Assembly: GCF_002797755.1 (NCBI RefSeq)
Contig: NZ_PGFI01000011.1
Coordinates: 1,736,001-1,800,000 of the forward strand
From: Brevirhabdus pacifica
GTDB taxonomy: Bacteria > Pseudomonadota > Alphaproteobacteria > Rhodobacterales > Rhodobacteraceae
Direction: 5' to 3'
DNA: 64,000 nt
How positions within the stretch are numbered: position 1 is the stretch's first letter; each line of letters starts with the position of its first letter. The notes beneath the pieces are model-generated. The model saw only the letters and a program-made list of their open reading frames with translations, was not told the DNA's origin and made no database searches. Below are positions 1-9,758 of this stretch, one piece after another. A program made the translations under genes and the position numbers.

Positions 1-157
1 CGTGGCGCTTGACCGCCGCGCCCGGATCGTATGTTAAAGGCGCGGCGCGGCGCCTCTGCGGCCCGCGCGCAAGGGATCAGGCCGGGGAGCGGCCGCCGCG
101 ACGGCCCGGGACGGGCCGCGCCGGTGGTCCGGGGCCAAGCTGCGAGGGAAATTCATC

Positions 158-1363
158 ATGGGTTGGAAACGTCTCGAGGAGATGGATCTGCGCGGCAAGC
201 GCGTGCTGACGCGGGTGGACATCAATGTCCCCGTCAGCGACGGGCGCGTCAGCGACGCCACCCGGATCGAGCGGATCGTGCCCACCGTCAATGCCATTCT
301 CGAGGCTGGAGGCACGCCGATCCTGCTGGCCCATTTCGGCCGCCCCAAAGGCCGGCCCGACCCCGCCCTGTCGCTGGGCGTTGTCCTGCCGGCCCTCGAA
401 CGCGCCCTGGGCCGCGGGGTCTTCTTCGTCGAGGCCCCGATCGGCGACGGCGCCAGGGAAGAGATCGCCTCTATCCGCGCCAAGGACGGTGCGGACGCGC
501 CGGTTATCCTGCTGGAGAACGTGCGCTTCTATCCCGGCGAGACCGCCAACGAGGACGGGTTCTGCGATGCCCTGGCCGCCCTGGGCGACGTCTATTGCAA
601 CGACGCTTTCTCTGCCGCCCATCGCGCCCACGCCTCGACCGAGGGGCTGGCCCGCCGCCTGCCCGCCTGCGCCGGCCGGCTGATGGAGGCCGAGCTTTCG
701 GCGCTGGAGGCCGCCCTGGGCAAGCCCGCCCGCCCCGTCGCCGCCGTGGTCGGCGGCGCCAAGGTCTCGACCAAGCTTGACCTGCTGTCGAACCTGGTGA
801 CACGGGTCGACCACCTGATCATCGGCGGCGGCATGGCCAACACGTTCCTGCATGCGCAAGGCGTCGCCATCGGCACGTCGCTGGCCGAGAAGGATCTTGC
901 CGACACCGCCCGCCGCATCCTCGACGAGGCCGAGCGCGCCGGCTGCACCATCCACCTTCCCGTAGACCTGGTCGTTGCCCGCGAATTCCGCGCCGAGGCC
1001 CCGCACGAGATCGTCGCACGCGACGAGTGCCCGCCCGACGCGATGATCCTCGATGCCGGCCCCGAAAGCGTGCGCGCCATCGTTGAGCTTCTGGGCCGCT
1101 GCAAGACCCTCGTCTGGAACGGCCCGCTGGGCGCGTTCGAGATCCCGCCCTTCGACACCGCCACCAACGGCGCCGCGCGCGAGGCCGCGGTTCTGACAGC
1201 CGCCGGGCAACTCGTCTCGGTCGCCGGCGGCGGCGACACGGTGGCCGCCCTCAACCAGGCCGGGGCCGCCGATGGCTTCAGCTATGTCTCGACCGCGGGG
1301 GGCGCCTTCCTGGAATGGATGGAGGGCAAGACCCTGCCCGGCGTCGCCGCCCTGGGGGGCTGA
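158..1363 (+). CDS. pgk: Phosphoglycerate kinase
   Basis: Cytosolic glycolytic and gluconeogenic enzyme that moves phosphate between 1,3-bisphosphoglycerate and ADP. The 401-residue product has the usual bacterial length. It shows the N-terminal substrate-binding segment RVDINVP near residue 20, HFGRPKG near residue 62, WNGPLGAFE in the C-terminal lobe and the nucleotide loop GGGDT near residue 350. The start ATG follows a GAGGGAAA ribosome-binding site. The next gene, 89 bases downstream on the same strand, is a class I aldolase, so two steps of lower and upper glycolysis are adjacent. A weak promoter-like pair (TTGACC at 9-14, TATGTT at 30-35) lies upstream but its spacing is short. Identity is secure. 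Confidence 0.97.
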   Translation: MGWKRLEEMDLRGKRVLTRVDINVPVSDGRVSDATRIERIVPTVNAILEAGGTPILLAHFGRPKGRPDPALSLGVVLPALERALGRGVFFVEAPIGDGAREEIASIRAKDGADAPVILLENVRFYPGETANEDGFCDALAALGDVYCNDAFSAAHRAHASTEGLARRLPACAGRLMEAELSALEAALGKPARPVAAVVGGAKVSTKLDLLSNLVTRVDHLIIGGGMANTFLHAQGVAIGTSLAEKDLADTARRILDEAERAGCTIHLPVDLVVAREFRAEAPHEIVARDECPPDAMILDAGPESVRAIVELLGRCKTLVWNGPLGAFEIPPFDTATNGAAREAAVLTAAGQLVSVAGGGDTVAALNQAGAADGFSYVSTAGGAFLEWMEGKTLPGVAALGG

Positions 1364-1452
1364 GCCCGGCGGGAAAAACCACCCCGCCCATTGCGTCCGG
1401 GCGGCAAGATTTCTATGCCACTATCAAACACCAGCAAATTTCGGGAAACGAC

Positions 1453-2382
1453 ATGAAAGCCACCAGGACAGTCCAGAAGATCCTTGCCAACTACGAGGGC
1501 GAGACCCCCGGCGTCAAAGGCAAGCTTTGCCAGATGCTGATGAACGGCAAGCTGGGCGGCACCGGCAAGATGATCATCCTGCCGGTCGACCAGGGCTTCG
1601 AACACGGGCCCGCCCGTTCCTTCGCCGCCAATCCCGCCGCCTATGATCCCCATTACCACTATCAGCTTGCGATCGACGCGGGCCTGAACGCCTATGCCGC
1701 CCCGCTGGGCATGCTGGAGGCCGGGGCCGACACCTTCGCCGGTCAGATCCCGACCATCCTCAAGGTCAACTCCTCCAACTCGCTGGTCCCCGGCGACGCG
1801 CCCAACGACCAGGCGATCACCGCGTCGGTGGACGACGCGCTGCGGCTGGGCTGTGCGGCCATAGGCTTCACCATCTACCCGGGTTCCTCGACCGCGCTCG
1901 ACATGTTCGAAGAGATTTCGGCCATGCGCGAAGAGGCTGCCGCCAAGGGCGTGGCCACGGTGATCTGGTCCTACCCGCGCGGCGAGTCGCTGGACAAGGA
2001 CGGCGAGACGGCGATCGACATCGCGGCCTATGCCGCCCAGATCGCGGCCCTGCTGGGTGCGCATATCATCAAGATCAAGCTGTCCACCGACCATCTGTCG
2101 CTGGGCGAGGCCAAGAAGGTCTACGAGGCCGAGAAGATCGAGATCGCCGATCAGGCCGCCCGCGTTCGCCACTGCATGCAGGCGTCCTTCAACGGCCGCC
2201 GCATCGTGGTCTTCTCGGGCGGTGCCAAGAAAGGGGCCGACGGCGTCTATGACGATGCCCGCGCCATCCGCGACGGCGGCGGCAACGGCTCGATCATCGG
2301 GCGCAACAGCTTCCAGCGCGACCGCGCCGATGCGCTCGACATGCTGGGCAAGCTGGTGGACATCTACAAGGGCCGCGCCTGA
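1453..2382 (+). CDS. fba: Class I fructose-bisphosphate aldolase
   Basis: Cleaves fructose 1,6-bisphosphate to the two triose phosphates (reversible), through a Schiff base in class I enzymes. The 309-residue product carries MIILPVDQGFEHGP near residue 37, typical of the DhnA/FbaB-like prokaryotic class I group, and a lysine-containing strand IIKIKLSTDHL that fits the active-site region. The reading frame is open further upstream, but the ATG at 1453 gives the family N-terminus (MKATRTVQKIL), so I chose it. It probably shares a transcript with pgk. Family assignment is firm; which lysine forms the Schiff base is inferred. Confidence 0.93.
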   Translation: MKATRTVQKILANYEGETPGVKGKLCQMLMNGKLGGTGKMIILPVDQGFEHGPARSFAANPAAYDPHYHYQLAIDAGLNAYAAPLGMLEAGADTFAGQIPTILKVNSSNSLVPGDAPNDQAITASVDDALRLGCAAIGFTIYPGSSTALDMFEEISAMREEAAAKGVATVIWSYPRGESLDKDGETAIDIAAYAAQIAALLGAHIIKIKLSTDHLSLGEAKKVYEAEKIEIADQAARVRHCMQASFNGRRIVVFSGGAKKGADGVYDDARAIRDGGGNGSIIGRNSFQRDRADALDMLGKLVDIYKGRA

Positions 2383-2389
2383 GCCACGG

Positions 2390-2410
2390 AGGCGCCCTGC
2401 CCGGGCGCCT
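2390..2410. terminator. GC-rich hairpin between converging genes
   Basis: An 8-base-pair inverted repeat (AGGCGCCC / GGGCGCCT) with a 5-base loop sits between the convergent ends of fba and the aidB-like gene. No T-run follows on either strand, so it is at best a weak or factor-assisted bidirectional terminator. Confidence 0.4.
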
Positions 2411-2413
2411 GCC

Positions 2414-4072
2414 TCATGAGAACCCGCCGACGCGCTCCAGCAGCGCGTCGGTGGCCACCGCCCCGGCCGGCCCGGTCCCGTAGGCCCGGCCACATCCACC
2501 GCCCAGCCGCAACGCGACATAGCTTTCGGCCACCGCCATCGGCGCCTGTCGCAACAGGACCGAGGCTGTCAGAAGCTGCGCCAGTTCCTCGGCGAAGGCG
2601 CGGGCACGCCCCTCCTCCACCGCCGCATCCCAGCGGTCCCTGAAGGCCTCCAGCGCACGGTCGTAGCCCCGGTCGCCCCCGCGCGCCGCGTCCAAGCTGC
2701 GGTCCAACGCCTCGCGCGCGGCGGGTTCTTTCTGAAGCGTACGCAGGATGTCGAGGCAGATCACGTTCCCCGACCCTTCCCAGATCGAGTTCAAGGGCGC
2801 CTCGCGATAAAGCATCGGCAGCGGCGTGTCGCCGACATAGCCCATGCCCCCAAGGCACTCCATGCACTCATAGACAAGTTGCGGCGCCAGCTTGTTCGAC
2901 AGGAACTTGGCCAGCGCCACGGCCACCCGCGCATAGGCCGCGGCCTCGGGGTCCGTGCCGGCCTTGTCGTAGGCCGCCGCCACGTGCAGCCCCAGCGCCG
3001 TGGCCCCCTCCCAGTCCAGGACCATCTCGGCCAGGACCTGCCGCATCAGGGGCTGATCAACCAAGTTGCGCCCGAAAACCGCGCGCCCCCGGCACCAATG
3101 CACCGCCTGCAACAGGGCCGCGCGCATCAGCCCCGGCGGCGCCATGGCCGTGTCGAGGCGTGTATGGTGCACCATCGGAATGATCGTCCGCACCCCGTCG
3201 CCCGGCGCCCCCAGCGGCAGCGCCCAAGCCCCGTGATACTCGATCTCGGCCGAGGCGTTGGCACGGTTGCCCAGCTTGTCCTTCAGCCGGACCAGATGCA
3301 CCTCGTTCAGCCCCCCGTCGGGCAGGATGCGCGGCACCAGGAAACAGCCAAGCCCCGCGTCCGTCTGCGCCAGGGTCACCAACCCGTCGCTCATGGGCGC
3401 CGAGCAGAACCACTTGTGCCCCCAAAGACGGACCCCTTCGCCATCGGACTCGGCCCGGCAAAGATTGGCCCGCACATCCGATCCGCCCTGCTTCTCGGTC
3501 ATCGCCATGCCGAAGGTCAGCCCGTCCTTCTGCCCCCACGGTAGCTCTCGTCCGTCATATCGGCGTGCGGTAATGCCCCGGACCAGCTCCGGCCGAGGCC
3601 CCAACACGGCGCCGGCCGCGCAGGTCATGGTCATGGGGCAGCACACCCCGGGCTCCACCTGCGTCATCAGATAGACCAGCGCCGCGTGGGCCGCGTAACC
3701 CCCGGGACCGCCCTCCCACGGCAGGGCCGCATAACCTGCCGCGATCCCCTCTTCCATCAGCAGATGATAGGCCGGGTGAAACGCAATCCGGTCGATGCGC
3801 GCGCCGCGCCGGTCGAACCGCTCAAGCTTCGGGGGATTGGCCTCGGCCTCGCGCCCGGCCTGGCGCAGGGGGGCACTCCCCAGCCGCGCGCCGCTTGCCT
3901 CAAGTATCCCGGCATCCGCCCCTGCCGCCAGCGCGTGACAGCGCAGCACCGGGTCCCCCGCCCAGAGGTCCCCACCATCGGGCCAGGTGGGCTGGTTGAG
4001 GGGCTCGCCCCCCGCGCCCCCCTCGGGCCGGCCTGGGGCGGTATCGCTGATGGATCGGCGGGCCTCGCTCAT
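2414..4072 (-). CDS. aidB: AidB-like acyl-CoA dehydrogenase family protein
   Basis: A 552-residue flavoprotein of the AidB branch of acyl-CoA dehydrogenases, associated in E. coli with the adaptive response to alkylating agents. The N-terminus LNQP followed by GDL, the FHPAYHLLM segment, MTMTCAAGAVL, GMAMTEKQGGSDVRAN, HKWFCSAPMSDG, RLKDKLGNRANAS and LYREAPLNSIWEGSGN all follow E. coli AidB closely as I remember it. The frame is open to 4477, but the ATG at 4072 (MSEARRS) gives the family length and avoids overlapping the divergent ftsB-like gene. In E. coli AidB binds DNA and flavin; whether this copy protects DNA or is metabolic cannot be told here. No ada-type regulator is nearby. Confidence 0.88.
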   Translation of the reverse strand: MSEARRSISDTAPGRPEGGAGGEPLNQPTWPDGGDLWAGDPVLRCHALAAGADAGILEASGARLGSAPLRQAGREAEANPPKLERFDRRGARIDRIAFHPAYHLLMEEGIAAGYAALPWEGGPGGYAAHAALVYLMTQVEPGVCCPMTMTCAAGAVLGPRPELVRGITARRYDGRELPWGQKDGLTFGMAMTEKQGGSDVRANLCRAESDGEGVRLWGHKWFCSAPMSDGLVTLAQTDAGLGCFLVPRILPDGGLNEVHLVRLKDKLGNRANASAEIEYHGAWALPLGAPGDGVRTIIPMVHHTRLDTAMAPPGLMRAALLQAVHWCRGRAVFGRNLVDQPLMRQVLAEMVLDWEGATALGLHVAAAYDKAGTDPEAAAYARVAVALAKFLSNKLAPQLVYECMECLGGMGYVGDTPLPMLYREAPLNSIWEGSGNVICLDILRTLQKEPAAREALDRSLDAARGGDRGYDRALEAFRDRWDAAVEEGRARAFAEELAQLLTASVLLRQAPMAVAESYVALRLGGGCGRAYGTGPAGAVATDALLERVGGFS

Positions 4073-4267
4073 GGCGCATCCTCCCTCGCTGACGATCCCG
4101 GTCAGCATAGCGCCCTTCGACCGATGCGCAGAGTCCTCAGTCTCAGCGAATCGGCGAAAACCCGCGCTATTGCTGGAAAAATTCCCTTGGGGGGGATTCT
4201 CACCCGGGCCGTGTTGTGGCAAGGTCGTCTGACCATGGGCCCGGCAAGAGGCCCCAAGCGCAGGCAA

Positions 4268-4573
4268 ATGATGGCAGACAACCGAAATCGCACGAATGTG
4301 GGCGCCTCGATCTACACGCTGGTCGTGTTTTCGCTGGCCATCTACTTCATGTTCGGGGCCGTTCAAGGCAATTTCGGCCTGTTTCAACGCATCCAGATCG
4401 ACGCCGAAGCCGTGCAACTCCGGCGCGAGGTCACGCGCCTCGAACGGCAGCTTGCCGACGTGTCCAACAAGACCCATCGCCTCTCGGACGCCTACCTGGA
4501 TGTCGATCTGCTGGATGAGCGCGTGCGCGATGTCCTGGGCTATGTGCGCCCCGACGAGATCGTCATTCGCTGA
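4268..4573 (+). CDS. FtsB/DivIC-like septum formation initiator
   Basis: A small bitopic membrane protein of about 101 residues. It has a short cytoplasmic N-terminus, one membrane segment (about residues 14-33, YTLVVFSLAIYFMFG), a charged coiled-coil (about residues 45-75, heptad-like LRREVTRLERQLADV) and a C-terminal segment DVDLLDERVRDVLGY. This layout is that of FtsB/DivIC, a partner of FtsL and FtsQ in the divisome. ATG codons occur at 4235, 4268 and 4271; 4268 is preferred because it leaves a short N-terminus and has a purine-rich stretch upstream, but 4235 cannot be excluded. It lies just upstream of pdhA. Confidence 0.82.
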   Translation: MMADNRNRTNVGASIYTLVVFSLAIYFMFGAVQGNFGLFQRIQIDAEAVQLRREVTRLERQLADVSNKTHRLSDAYLDVDLLDERVRDVLGYVRPDEIVIR

Positions 4574-4653
4574 ACCACAGCGAGCGCCCTAGCCGCCGTT
4601 TCGCACTTTCCGAATGCCTGAAATGGGACGGCCTCAGAATGCCTCTCGCATGC

Positions 4654-4693
4654 TTGACGGATTTGCGCTATAAATTAGTTTAACGCTAAACTA
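4654..4693 (+). promoter_or_regulatory. Candidate pdhA promoter with inverted repeat
   Basis: TTGACG (4654-4659) and TAGTTT (4676-4681) are separated by 16 bases. The second element is part of a perfect 7-base inverted repeat, TAGTTTA-ACGC-TAAACTA (4676-4693), centred 36 bases before the pdhA ATG. A repressor bound there would cover the -10 region. This is inferred from sequence only. Confidence 0.5.
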
Positions 4694-4720
4694 TTTTATG
4701 CTGAACGACGGAGTCCCCAC

Positions 4721-5731
4721 ATGCCGCCAAAGAAAACAGCGAAGACGTCCAACCTCTCAAAGGACGAATTGCTGCACTTCTACCGGGAGATGCTGCTGAT
4801 CCGCAGATTCGAGGAAAAGGCCGGTCAGCTCTACGGCATGGGACAGATCGGCGGCTTCTGCCATCTCTACATCGGACAGGAAGCGGTGGTCGTCGGCCTC
4901 GAGGCCGTCACCAAGGAAGGCGACAAGCGCCTGACCTCCTACCGCGACCACGGTCACATGCTGGCCTGCGGCATGGACGCAAAGGGCGTCATGGCCGAGC
5001 TGACGGGCCGCGAGGGCGGCTACTCGCGCGGCAAGGGCGGCTCGATGCACATGTTCTCCAAGGAACGGCATTTCTACGGCGGTCACGGCATCGTCGGTGC
5101 GCAGGTGCCGATCGGCGCGGGCCTGGCCCTGTCGGACAAGTATCGCGGCAACGACAACGTCACTTTCACCTATTTCGGCGACGGCGCCGCCAACCAGGGC
5201 CAGGTCTACGAGACCTACAACATGGCCCAGCTCTGGTCCCTGCCCGTCGTCTTTGTGATCGAGAACAACCAGTATGCGATGGGCACCAGCGTCCAGCGCT
5301 CGACCAAGTCACCCTCGCTCTGGGAACGCGGCGCCGCCTATGGCATCGCCGGAGAGGCAGTGGACGGCATGGACGTGCTGGCCGTCAAGGCCGCTGGCGA
5401 GAAGGCCGTCGCCCACTGCCGCGCAGGCAAAGGCCCCTATATCCTCGAGATGATGACCTATCGCTACCGCGGACATTCCATGTCCGACCCCGCCAAATAC
5501 CGCACCCGGGACGAAGTCCAGAAGATGCGCGACGAGCGGGACGCCATCGACCACGTGCGCGAGCTGCTGCTTCAGGGCAAGCACGCCTCCGAAGATGACC
5601 TCAAGGCCATCGACAAGGACATCAAGGCCGTCGTCAACGAGGCCGCCGAATTCGCCAAGGAAAGCCCCGAACCCGATCTTTCCGAGCTTTATACCGACAT
5701 TTACGCCGACCAGGCGCCGCAGAACGCGTAA
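4721..5731 (+). CDS. pdhA: Pyruvate dehydrogenase E1 alpha subunit
   Basis: Thiamine-diphosphate-dependent alpha subunit of the alpha2beta2 E1 component; decarboxylates pyruvate and passes the acetyl group to the lipoyl domain of E2. The 336-residue product has the ThDP motif GDGAANQG (from about residue 153) ending in ENN (181-183), the phosphorylation-loop-like segment [14 protein letters not shown], and GRAGKG-like glycine-rich stretches (SRGKGGSMH near 102). The start is followed by a Lys-rich tail typical of alphaproteobacterial PdhA. First gene of a pdhA-pdhB-small ORF-pdhC operon; only 14 bases separate it from pdhB. Confidence 0.97.
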   Translation: MPPKKTAKTSNLSKDELLHFYREMLLIRRFEEKAGQLYGMGQIGGFCHLYIGQEAVVVGLEAVTKEGDKRLTSYRDHGHMLACGMDAKGVMAELTGREGGYSRGKGGSMHMFSKERHFYGGHGIVGAQVPIGAGLALSDKYRGNDNVTFTYFGDGAANQGQVYETYNMAQLWSLPVVFVIENNQYAMGTSVQRSTKSPSLWERGAAYGIAGEAVDGMDVLAVKAAGEKAVAHCRAGKGPYILEMMTYRYRGHSMSDPAKYRTRDEVQKMRDERDAIDHVRELLLQGKHASEDDLKAIDKDIKAVVNEAAEFAKESPEPDLSELYTDIYADQAPQNA

Positions 5732-5745
5732 GGGGACAGAACGAC

Positions 5746-7149
5746 ATGGCAATCAAGGTACTTATGCCCGCACTCTCCCCGACGATGGAAGAAGGCACCG
5801 TGGCGAAATGGCTGGTCAAGGAGGGCGACAAGGTCAGCTCCGGCGACATCCTGGCCGAGATCGAGACAGACAAGGCAACGATGGAGTTCGAGGCCGTCGA
5901 CGAGGGCACGCTGGGCCGCATCCTCGTGGCCGAGGGCACCGAGGGCGTAGCGGTCAACACCCCCATCGCCATCCTCCTCGAGGAAGGCGAAAGCGCCGAC
6001 GACGCCCAGATGGACGACGCAGGTGACGCCGAACCCCAGGCCGCCAGCGCCACCCCTAAGGCCAAGGAAGAGCAGCCCACCCAGGCCCCCGACACGCCCG
6101 AGCGTAGCCCCGCCGCCCCCCGCACCCCCGCCCCCTCGGCCGAGCCTGACTATCCCGAAGGGACCGAGACCCGCTCCATGACCGTCCGCGAAGCCCTTCG
6201 CGACGCCATGGCCGAGGAGATGCGCCGCGACGAGACGGTCTTCCTCATGGGTGAGGAGGTGGCCGAGTACCAGGGCGCCTACAAGGTCAGCCAAGGTCTC
6301 CTGGACGAGTTCAAGGAAAAGCGCGTCATCGACACCCCCATCACCGAGCATGGTTTTGCCGGCATCGGTGTAGGCGCGGCCTTCGGCGGCCTGCGTCCGA
6401 TTGTGGAGTTCATGACCTTCAACTTCGCGCTGCAGGCCATCGACCACATCATCAACTCGGCCGCCAAGACGCTTTACATGTCCGGCGGCCAGATGGGCTG
6501 CCCGATCGTCTTCCGGGGTGCCAACGGCGCCGCCGCCCGTGTCGGCGCCCAGCACAGCCACGACTTCGCGGCATGGTATTCCAGCGTCCCCGGCCTCAAG
6601 GTCGTGATGCCCTATACCGCCGCCGACGCGAAAGGCCTGCTGAAGACGGCCATCCGCGACCCGAACCCGGTCGTCTTCCTGGAGAACGAGATCCTTTACG
6701 GCCGCTCCTTCGATGTGCCGGTGCTGGACGATTACACCGTCCCCTTCGGCAAGGCCCGCATCGCCCGCCCCGGCAATGACGTCACCATCGTCAGCTTCGG
6801 CATCGGCATGCAATACGCGCTGGAAGCCGCTGAAAAGCTGGCCGAAGAAGGCATCGACGCCGAGGTGATCGACCTGCGCACGCTGCGCCCGCTGGACATG
6901 GACACGGTGCTGAACTCGGTGCGCAAGACCAACCGCTGCATCACCGTCGAGGAAGGTTTCCCCGTCTGCTCCATCGGCAGCTACCTGTCGTCACGGATCA
7001 TGACCGAAGCCTTCGATCACCTCGACGCGCCGGTCCTCAATTGCACCGGCAAGGACGTGCCCATGCCCTACGCCGCCAATCTTGAAAAGCTGGCCCTCGT
7101 CACCACCCAGGAAGTGGTCGATGTGGCAAAGCAAGTCACCTATCGCTGA
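5746..7149 (+). CDS. pdhB: Pyruvate dehydrogenase E1 beta subunit with N-terminal lipoyl domain
   Basis: Beta subunit of E1, here 467 residues instead of the usual 325-330 because it begins with a complete lipoyl domain (residues 1-80; lipoylated lysine expected at K43 in ETDKATMEF), an Ala/Pro/Glu-rich linker (about 85-140), and then the transketolase-like catalytic body starting at [12 protein letters not shown]. Lipoylated E1 beta is known from alphaproteobacteria. The lipoyl domain is nearly identical to that of the E2 encoded by pdhC. Fourteen bases after pdhA, with a GGGGACAG-type ribosome-binding site. Confidence 0.96.
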   Translation: MAIKVLMPALSPTMEEGTVAKWLVKEGDKVSSGDILAEIETDKATMEFEAVDEGTLGRILVAEGTEGVAVNTPIAILLEEGESADDAQMDDAGDAEPQAASATPKAKEEQPTQAPDTPERSPAAPRTPAPSAEPDYPEGTETRSMTVREALRDAMAEEMRRDETVFLMGEEVAEYQGAYKVSQGLLDEFKEKRVIDTPITEHGFAGIGVGAAFGGLRPIVEFMTFNFALQAIDHIINSAAKTLYMSGGQMGCPIVFRGANGAAARVGAQHSHDFAAWYSSVPGLKVVMPYTAADAKGLLKTAIRDPNPVVFLENEILYGRSFDVPVLDDYTVPFGKARIARPGNDVTIVSFGIGMQYALEAAEKLAEEGIDAEVIDLRTLRPLDMDTVLNSVRKTNRCITVEEGFPVCSIGSYLSSRIMTEAFDHLDAPVLNCTGKDVPMPYAANLEKLALVTTQEVVDVAKQVTYR

Positions 7150-7158
7150 GGCCCGAAC

Positions 7159-7413
7159 ATGAGCAACGTATTCCGTTTCGAAAGCGAGCGCGGCGCCTAC
7201 ATCCTGTCGGGCCCCGAGGGCGACGACGGGTTCCGCATCGTGGTCCCCGCCGACATGGTCGAGGACGAGGCCGGCGCGGGCCTAACCGAGGGACAGCGCC
7301 TCGAGTGGCTGCACGCCAACCTGGCCGGGATACTCTCGGCCTATACCGCCCGCACAAGGGGCGGCCATGTCAAGGAACCCTGGAACCGCGTGCTCGTCGA
7401 GGAGATTGAATAA
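7159..7413 (+). CDS. Small protein of unknown function in the pdh operon
   Basis: An 84-residue acidic protein placed between pdhB (9-base gap) and pdhC (TAATG, 1-base overlap), so it is surely translated with the complex. It has no membrane segment, signal peptide or metal motif; the N-terminal half is beta-like ([25 protein letters not shown]) and the C-terminal part helical ([15 protein letters not shown]). Small open frames at this place are known in related bacteria, but I do not recognise a function. A structural or assembly role in the E1-E2 complex is only a guess from position. Confidence 0.75.
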   Translation: MSNVFRFESERGAYILSGPEGDDGFRIVVPADMVEDEAGAGLTEGQRLEWLHANLAGILSAYTARTRGGHVKEPWNRVLVEEIE

Positions 7414-8771
7414 TGCCCACCGAAATCCTCATGCCCGCCCTCTCCCCCACGATGGAGGAAGGCACGCTTGCCAAGTGGCTCGTGAAGGAGGGCGACACCG
7501 TCAATTCCGGTGACCTGCTGGCCGAAATCGAAACCGACAAGGCCACGATGGAGTTCGAGGCCGTCGACGAGGGCCGGATCGGCAAGCTGCTGATCGCCGA
7601 GGGCACCGAGGGCGTTGCGGTCAACACCCCCATCGCCATCCTGCTCGAGGAAGGCGAAAGCGCTGACGATATCGACACCGCCCCCCAGAAGGGCGGTGAT
7701 GAGAAGGCCAAGAAGGCCGACGACCGCGCCGCCCCGTCCGAGAATGCCGCCCGCTCAGACGCGGGGTCCGCCCCCGCCAACGAACAACCCAAGAGCGGCA
7801 CGGCGGCCCAAGGGTCGGCTCAATCCTCTACCTCGACTAAATCCGAAAAGGGGGACCGCGTCTTCGCCTCCCCCCTCGCGCGCCGCATCGCCGCCGACCG
7901 CGGCCTTGACCTCGCCGCCATCCAGGGCTCCGGTCCTCGCGGGCGCATCGTCAAAGCGGATGTCGAGAACGCAGAGCCCGCCGCCAGCCAGGCCAAACCG
8001 GCTGCCTCCGGCGCCGCCAAGGGCGTCGCCATGCCCACCGGCGCCAGTGCCGAGGCCGTGGCCGCCATGTTCAAGGACCGCGAATACGAGGAGGTTCGCC
8101 TCGACGGGATGCGCAAGACCATCGCCGCCCGCCTAACCGAGGCCAAGCAGACGATCCCGCATTTCTACCTGCGGCGCGAGGTCCGCATCGACCGACTGAT
8201 GGACCTGCGGGCCCAGATGAACGAACAGCTGTCCGAGCGGGGCATCAAGCTCAGCGTCAATGACTTCGTCATCAAGGCTTGCGCCAATGCGCTGCAACAG
8301 GTGCCCGACACCAACGCCGTCTGGGCCGGTGACCGCATCCTTCAGCTCAAGCCCTCGGACATCGCCGTCGCTGTGGCCATCGATGGCGGGCTCATCACGC
8401 CCGTCCTGCGCGACGCTCAGCAGAAATCGCTCTCGGCCCTCTCGACCGAGATGCGCGACCTGGCGACCCGTGCCCGCGACCGCAAGCTGGCACCGCATGA
8501 GTATCAGGGCGGCTCCTTCTCGATCTCCAACCTGGGTATGTTCGGGGTGGAGAATTTCGACGCTGTCATCAACCCGCCCCACGGGGCGATCCTGGCCGTC
8601 GGTGCCGGGGTGCGCAAACCCGTGGTGGGCGCGGACGGCGAGCTTACGGTCGCAACGGTCATGTCGATGACCCTTTCGGTGGACCACCGGGTGATCGACG
8701 GGGCGCGCGGCGCGGTGCTGCTGAAGGCGATCGCCGAAAACCTCGAGGCACCGATCGCCATGCTCGCCTGA
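7413..8771 (+). CDS. pdhC: Pyruvate dehydrogenase E2, dihydrolipoamide acetyltransferase
   Basis: Core acetyltransferase of the pyruvate dehydrogenase complex, moving acetyl groups from lipoamide to CoA. The 452 residues comprise one lipoyl domain (1-80, K43), an Ala/Ser-rich linker, the peripheral subunit-binding domain (about 149-184, [17 protein letters not shown]) and the catalytic domain ending with the active-site motif DHRVIDG (His near 425). Its ATG overlaps the stop of the preceding small gene by one base, and a strong terminator follows the stop by about 20 bases, closing the operon. No E3 (lpd) gene is in this cluster. Confidence 0.97.
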   Translation: MPTEILMPALSPTMEEGTLAKWLVKEGDTVNSGDLLAEIETDKATMEFEAVDEGRIGKLLIAEGTEGVAVNTPIAILLEEGESADDIDTAPQKGGDEKAKKADDRAAPSENAARSDAGSAPANEQPKSGTAAQGSAQSSTSTKSEKGDRVFASPLARRIAADRGLDLAAIQGSGPRGRIVKADVENAEPAASQAKPAASGAAKGVAMPTGASAEAVAAMFKDREYEEVRLDGMRKTIAARLTEAKQTIPHFYLRREVRIDRLMDLRAQMNEQLSERGIKLSVNDFVIKACANALQQVPDTNAVWAGDRILQLKPSDIAVAVAIDGGLITPVLRDAQQKSLSALSTEMRDLATRARDRKLAPHEYQGGSFSISNLGMFGVENFDAVINPPHGAILAVGAGVRKPVVGADGELTVATVMSMTLSVDHRVIDGARGAVLLKAIAENLEAPIAMLA

Positions 8772-8792
8772 TCGGGCCTCAGCCAGAACATT

Positions 8793-8824
8793 AAAAAAAG
8801 GCGCCCAAGGGCGCCTTTTTCTTT
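8793..8824. terminator. Bidirectional intrinsic terminator
   Basis: The stem GGCGCCC-AA-GGGCGCC is flanked by A-runs on the left and T-runs on the right, so it can stop transcription of pdhC from the left and of cysE from the right. Confidence 0.9.
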
Positions 8825-8840
8825 GGTATTTTCGACCAGA

Positions 8841-9650
8841 TTAGCAGGAGCCGCGCAACAGATGGTCCATCGTGACCGACGGCTGGTCACAGCCCGCTTC
8901 GCCCACGATCCGCGCAGGCACGCCCGCGACGGTCTTGCACGGCGGCACCTCCTGCAACACGACCGACCCCGCCGCGATGCGCGAGCAATGGCCAACCTTG
9001 ATGTTGCCCAGCACCTTGGCGCCCGCCCCGATCAGCACGCCATCGGCGATCTTGGGGTGGCGGTCCTGCTCATCCTTGCCGGTGCCGCCCAGGGTCACCG
9101 AATGCAGCATCGAGACGTTGTCACCGACAACGGCCGTCTCGCCGATCACCACCGAATGGGCGTGGTCAATCATCAGCCCCTTGCCGATCCGCGCGGCCGG
9201 GTGGATGTCGACGCCGTAAGCCTCGCTCACCCGCATCTGGAAGTAGTAGGCCAGGTCATGACGCTTCTGCTGCCACAGCCAATGACCGATGCGATAGGCC
9301 TGAACCGCCTGGAATCCCTTGAAATAAAGGATCGGCTGCAACAACCGGTGGCAGGCGGGATCGCGTTCAAGAATGGCCACCAGGTCGGCGCGCAAAGCGC
9401 AGCCCACGTCGGCCGAGCTTGCGAATGCCTCCTCGACGATCTCGCGCAGAAGCTGCGCGTCCATGTCCGGCGAGGCCAGCTTGGTCGAGATCCGGTAGGA
9501 CATGGCCCGTTCCAGGCTGTCGTGGTGCAACAGGCTGGAATGCACCATGCCGGCGATCAGCGGCTCGTCGCGGATGGCCTGCTCGGCCTCCTCGCGGATC
9601 CGACGCCATACGGGATCGACTTCTGACACTTGGGGGCGGGGCGTGGCCAT
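8841..9650 (-). CDS. cysE: Serine O-acetyltransferase
   Basis: Cytosolic enzyme making O-acetylserine from serine and acetyl-CoA, the first step of cysteine synthesis. The 269-residue protein has the N-terminal helical CysE domain (about 10-110) and a left-handed hexapeptide-repeat acetyltransferase domain from about residue 150, including DIHPAARIGKGLMIDHAHSV with the catalytic His, and GGTGK before the CoA-binding turns. The frame is open further upstream, but the ATG at 9650 gives the family N-terminus. It converges with pdhC and is the first gene downstream of the GTA cluster. Confidence 0.95.
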   Translation of the reverse strand: MATPRPQVSEVDPVWRRIREEAEQAIRDEPLIAGMVHSSLLHHDSLERAMSYRISTKLASPDMDAQLLREIVEEAFASSADVGCALRADLVAILERDPACHRLLQPILYFKGFQAVQAYRIGHWLWQQKRHDLAYYFQMRVSEAYGVDIHPAARIGKGLMIDHAHSVVIGETAVVGDNVSMLHSVTLGGTGKDEQDRHPKIADGVLIGAGAKVLGNIKVGHCSRIAAGSVVLQEVPPCKTVAGVPARIVGEAGCDQPSVTMDHLLRGSC

Positions 9651-9758
9651 GGCGGTATCCTTCGATTTCGTCCGCGTCCTATAACAGATAGGTGCTCCGG
9701 GCCAAACGCAAAGCTTCACGGCAGGGTTTCGCGCGAATTTGACCGCGCCCTTCCCGCC

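Noticed and set aside
1-157. Short frames before pgk and a TTGACC/TATGTT promoter
   Set aside because: Frames are Arg-rich; the promoter spacing of 15 is too short to list as a feature.
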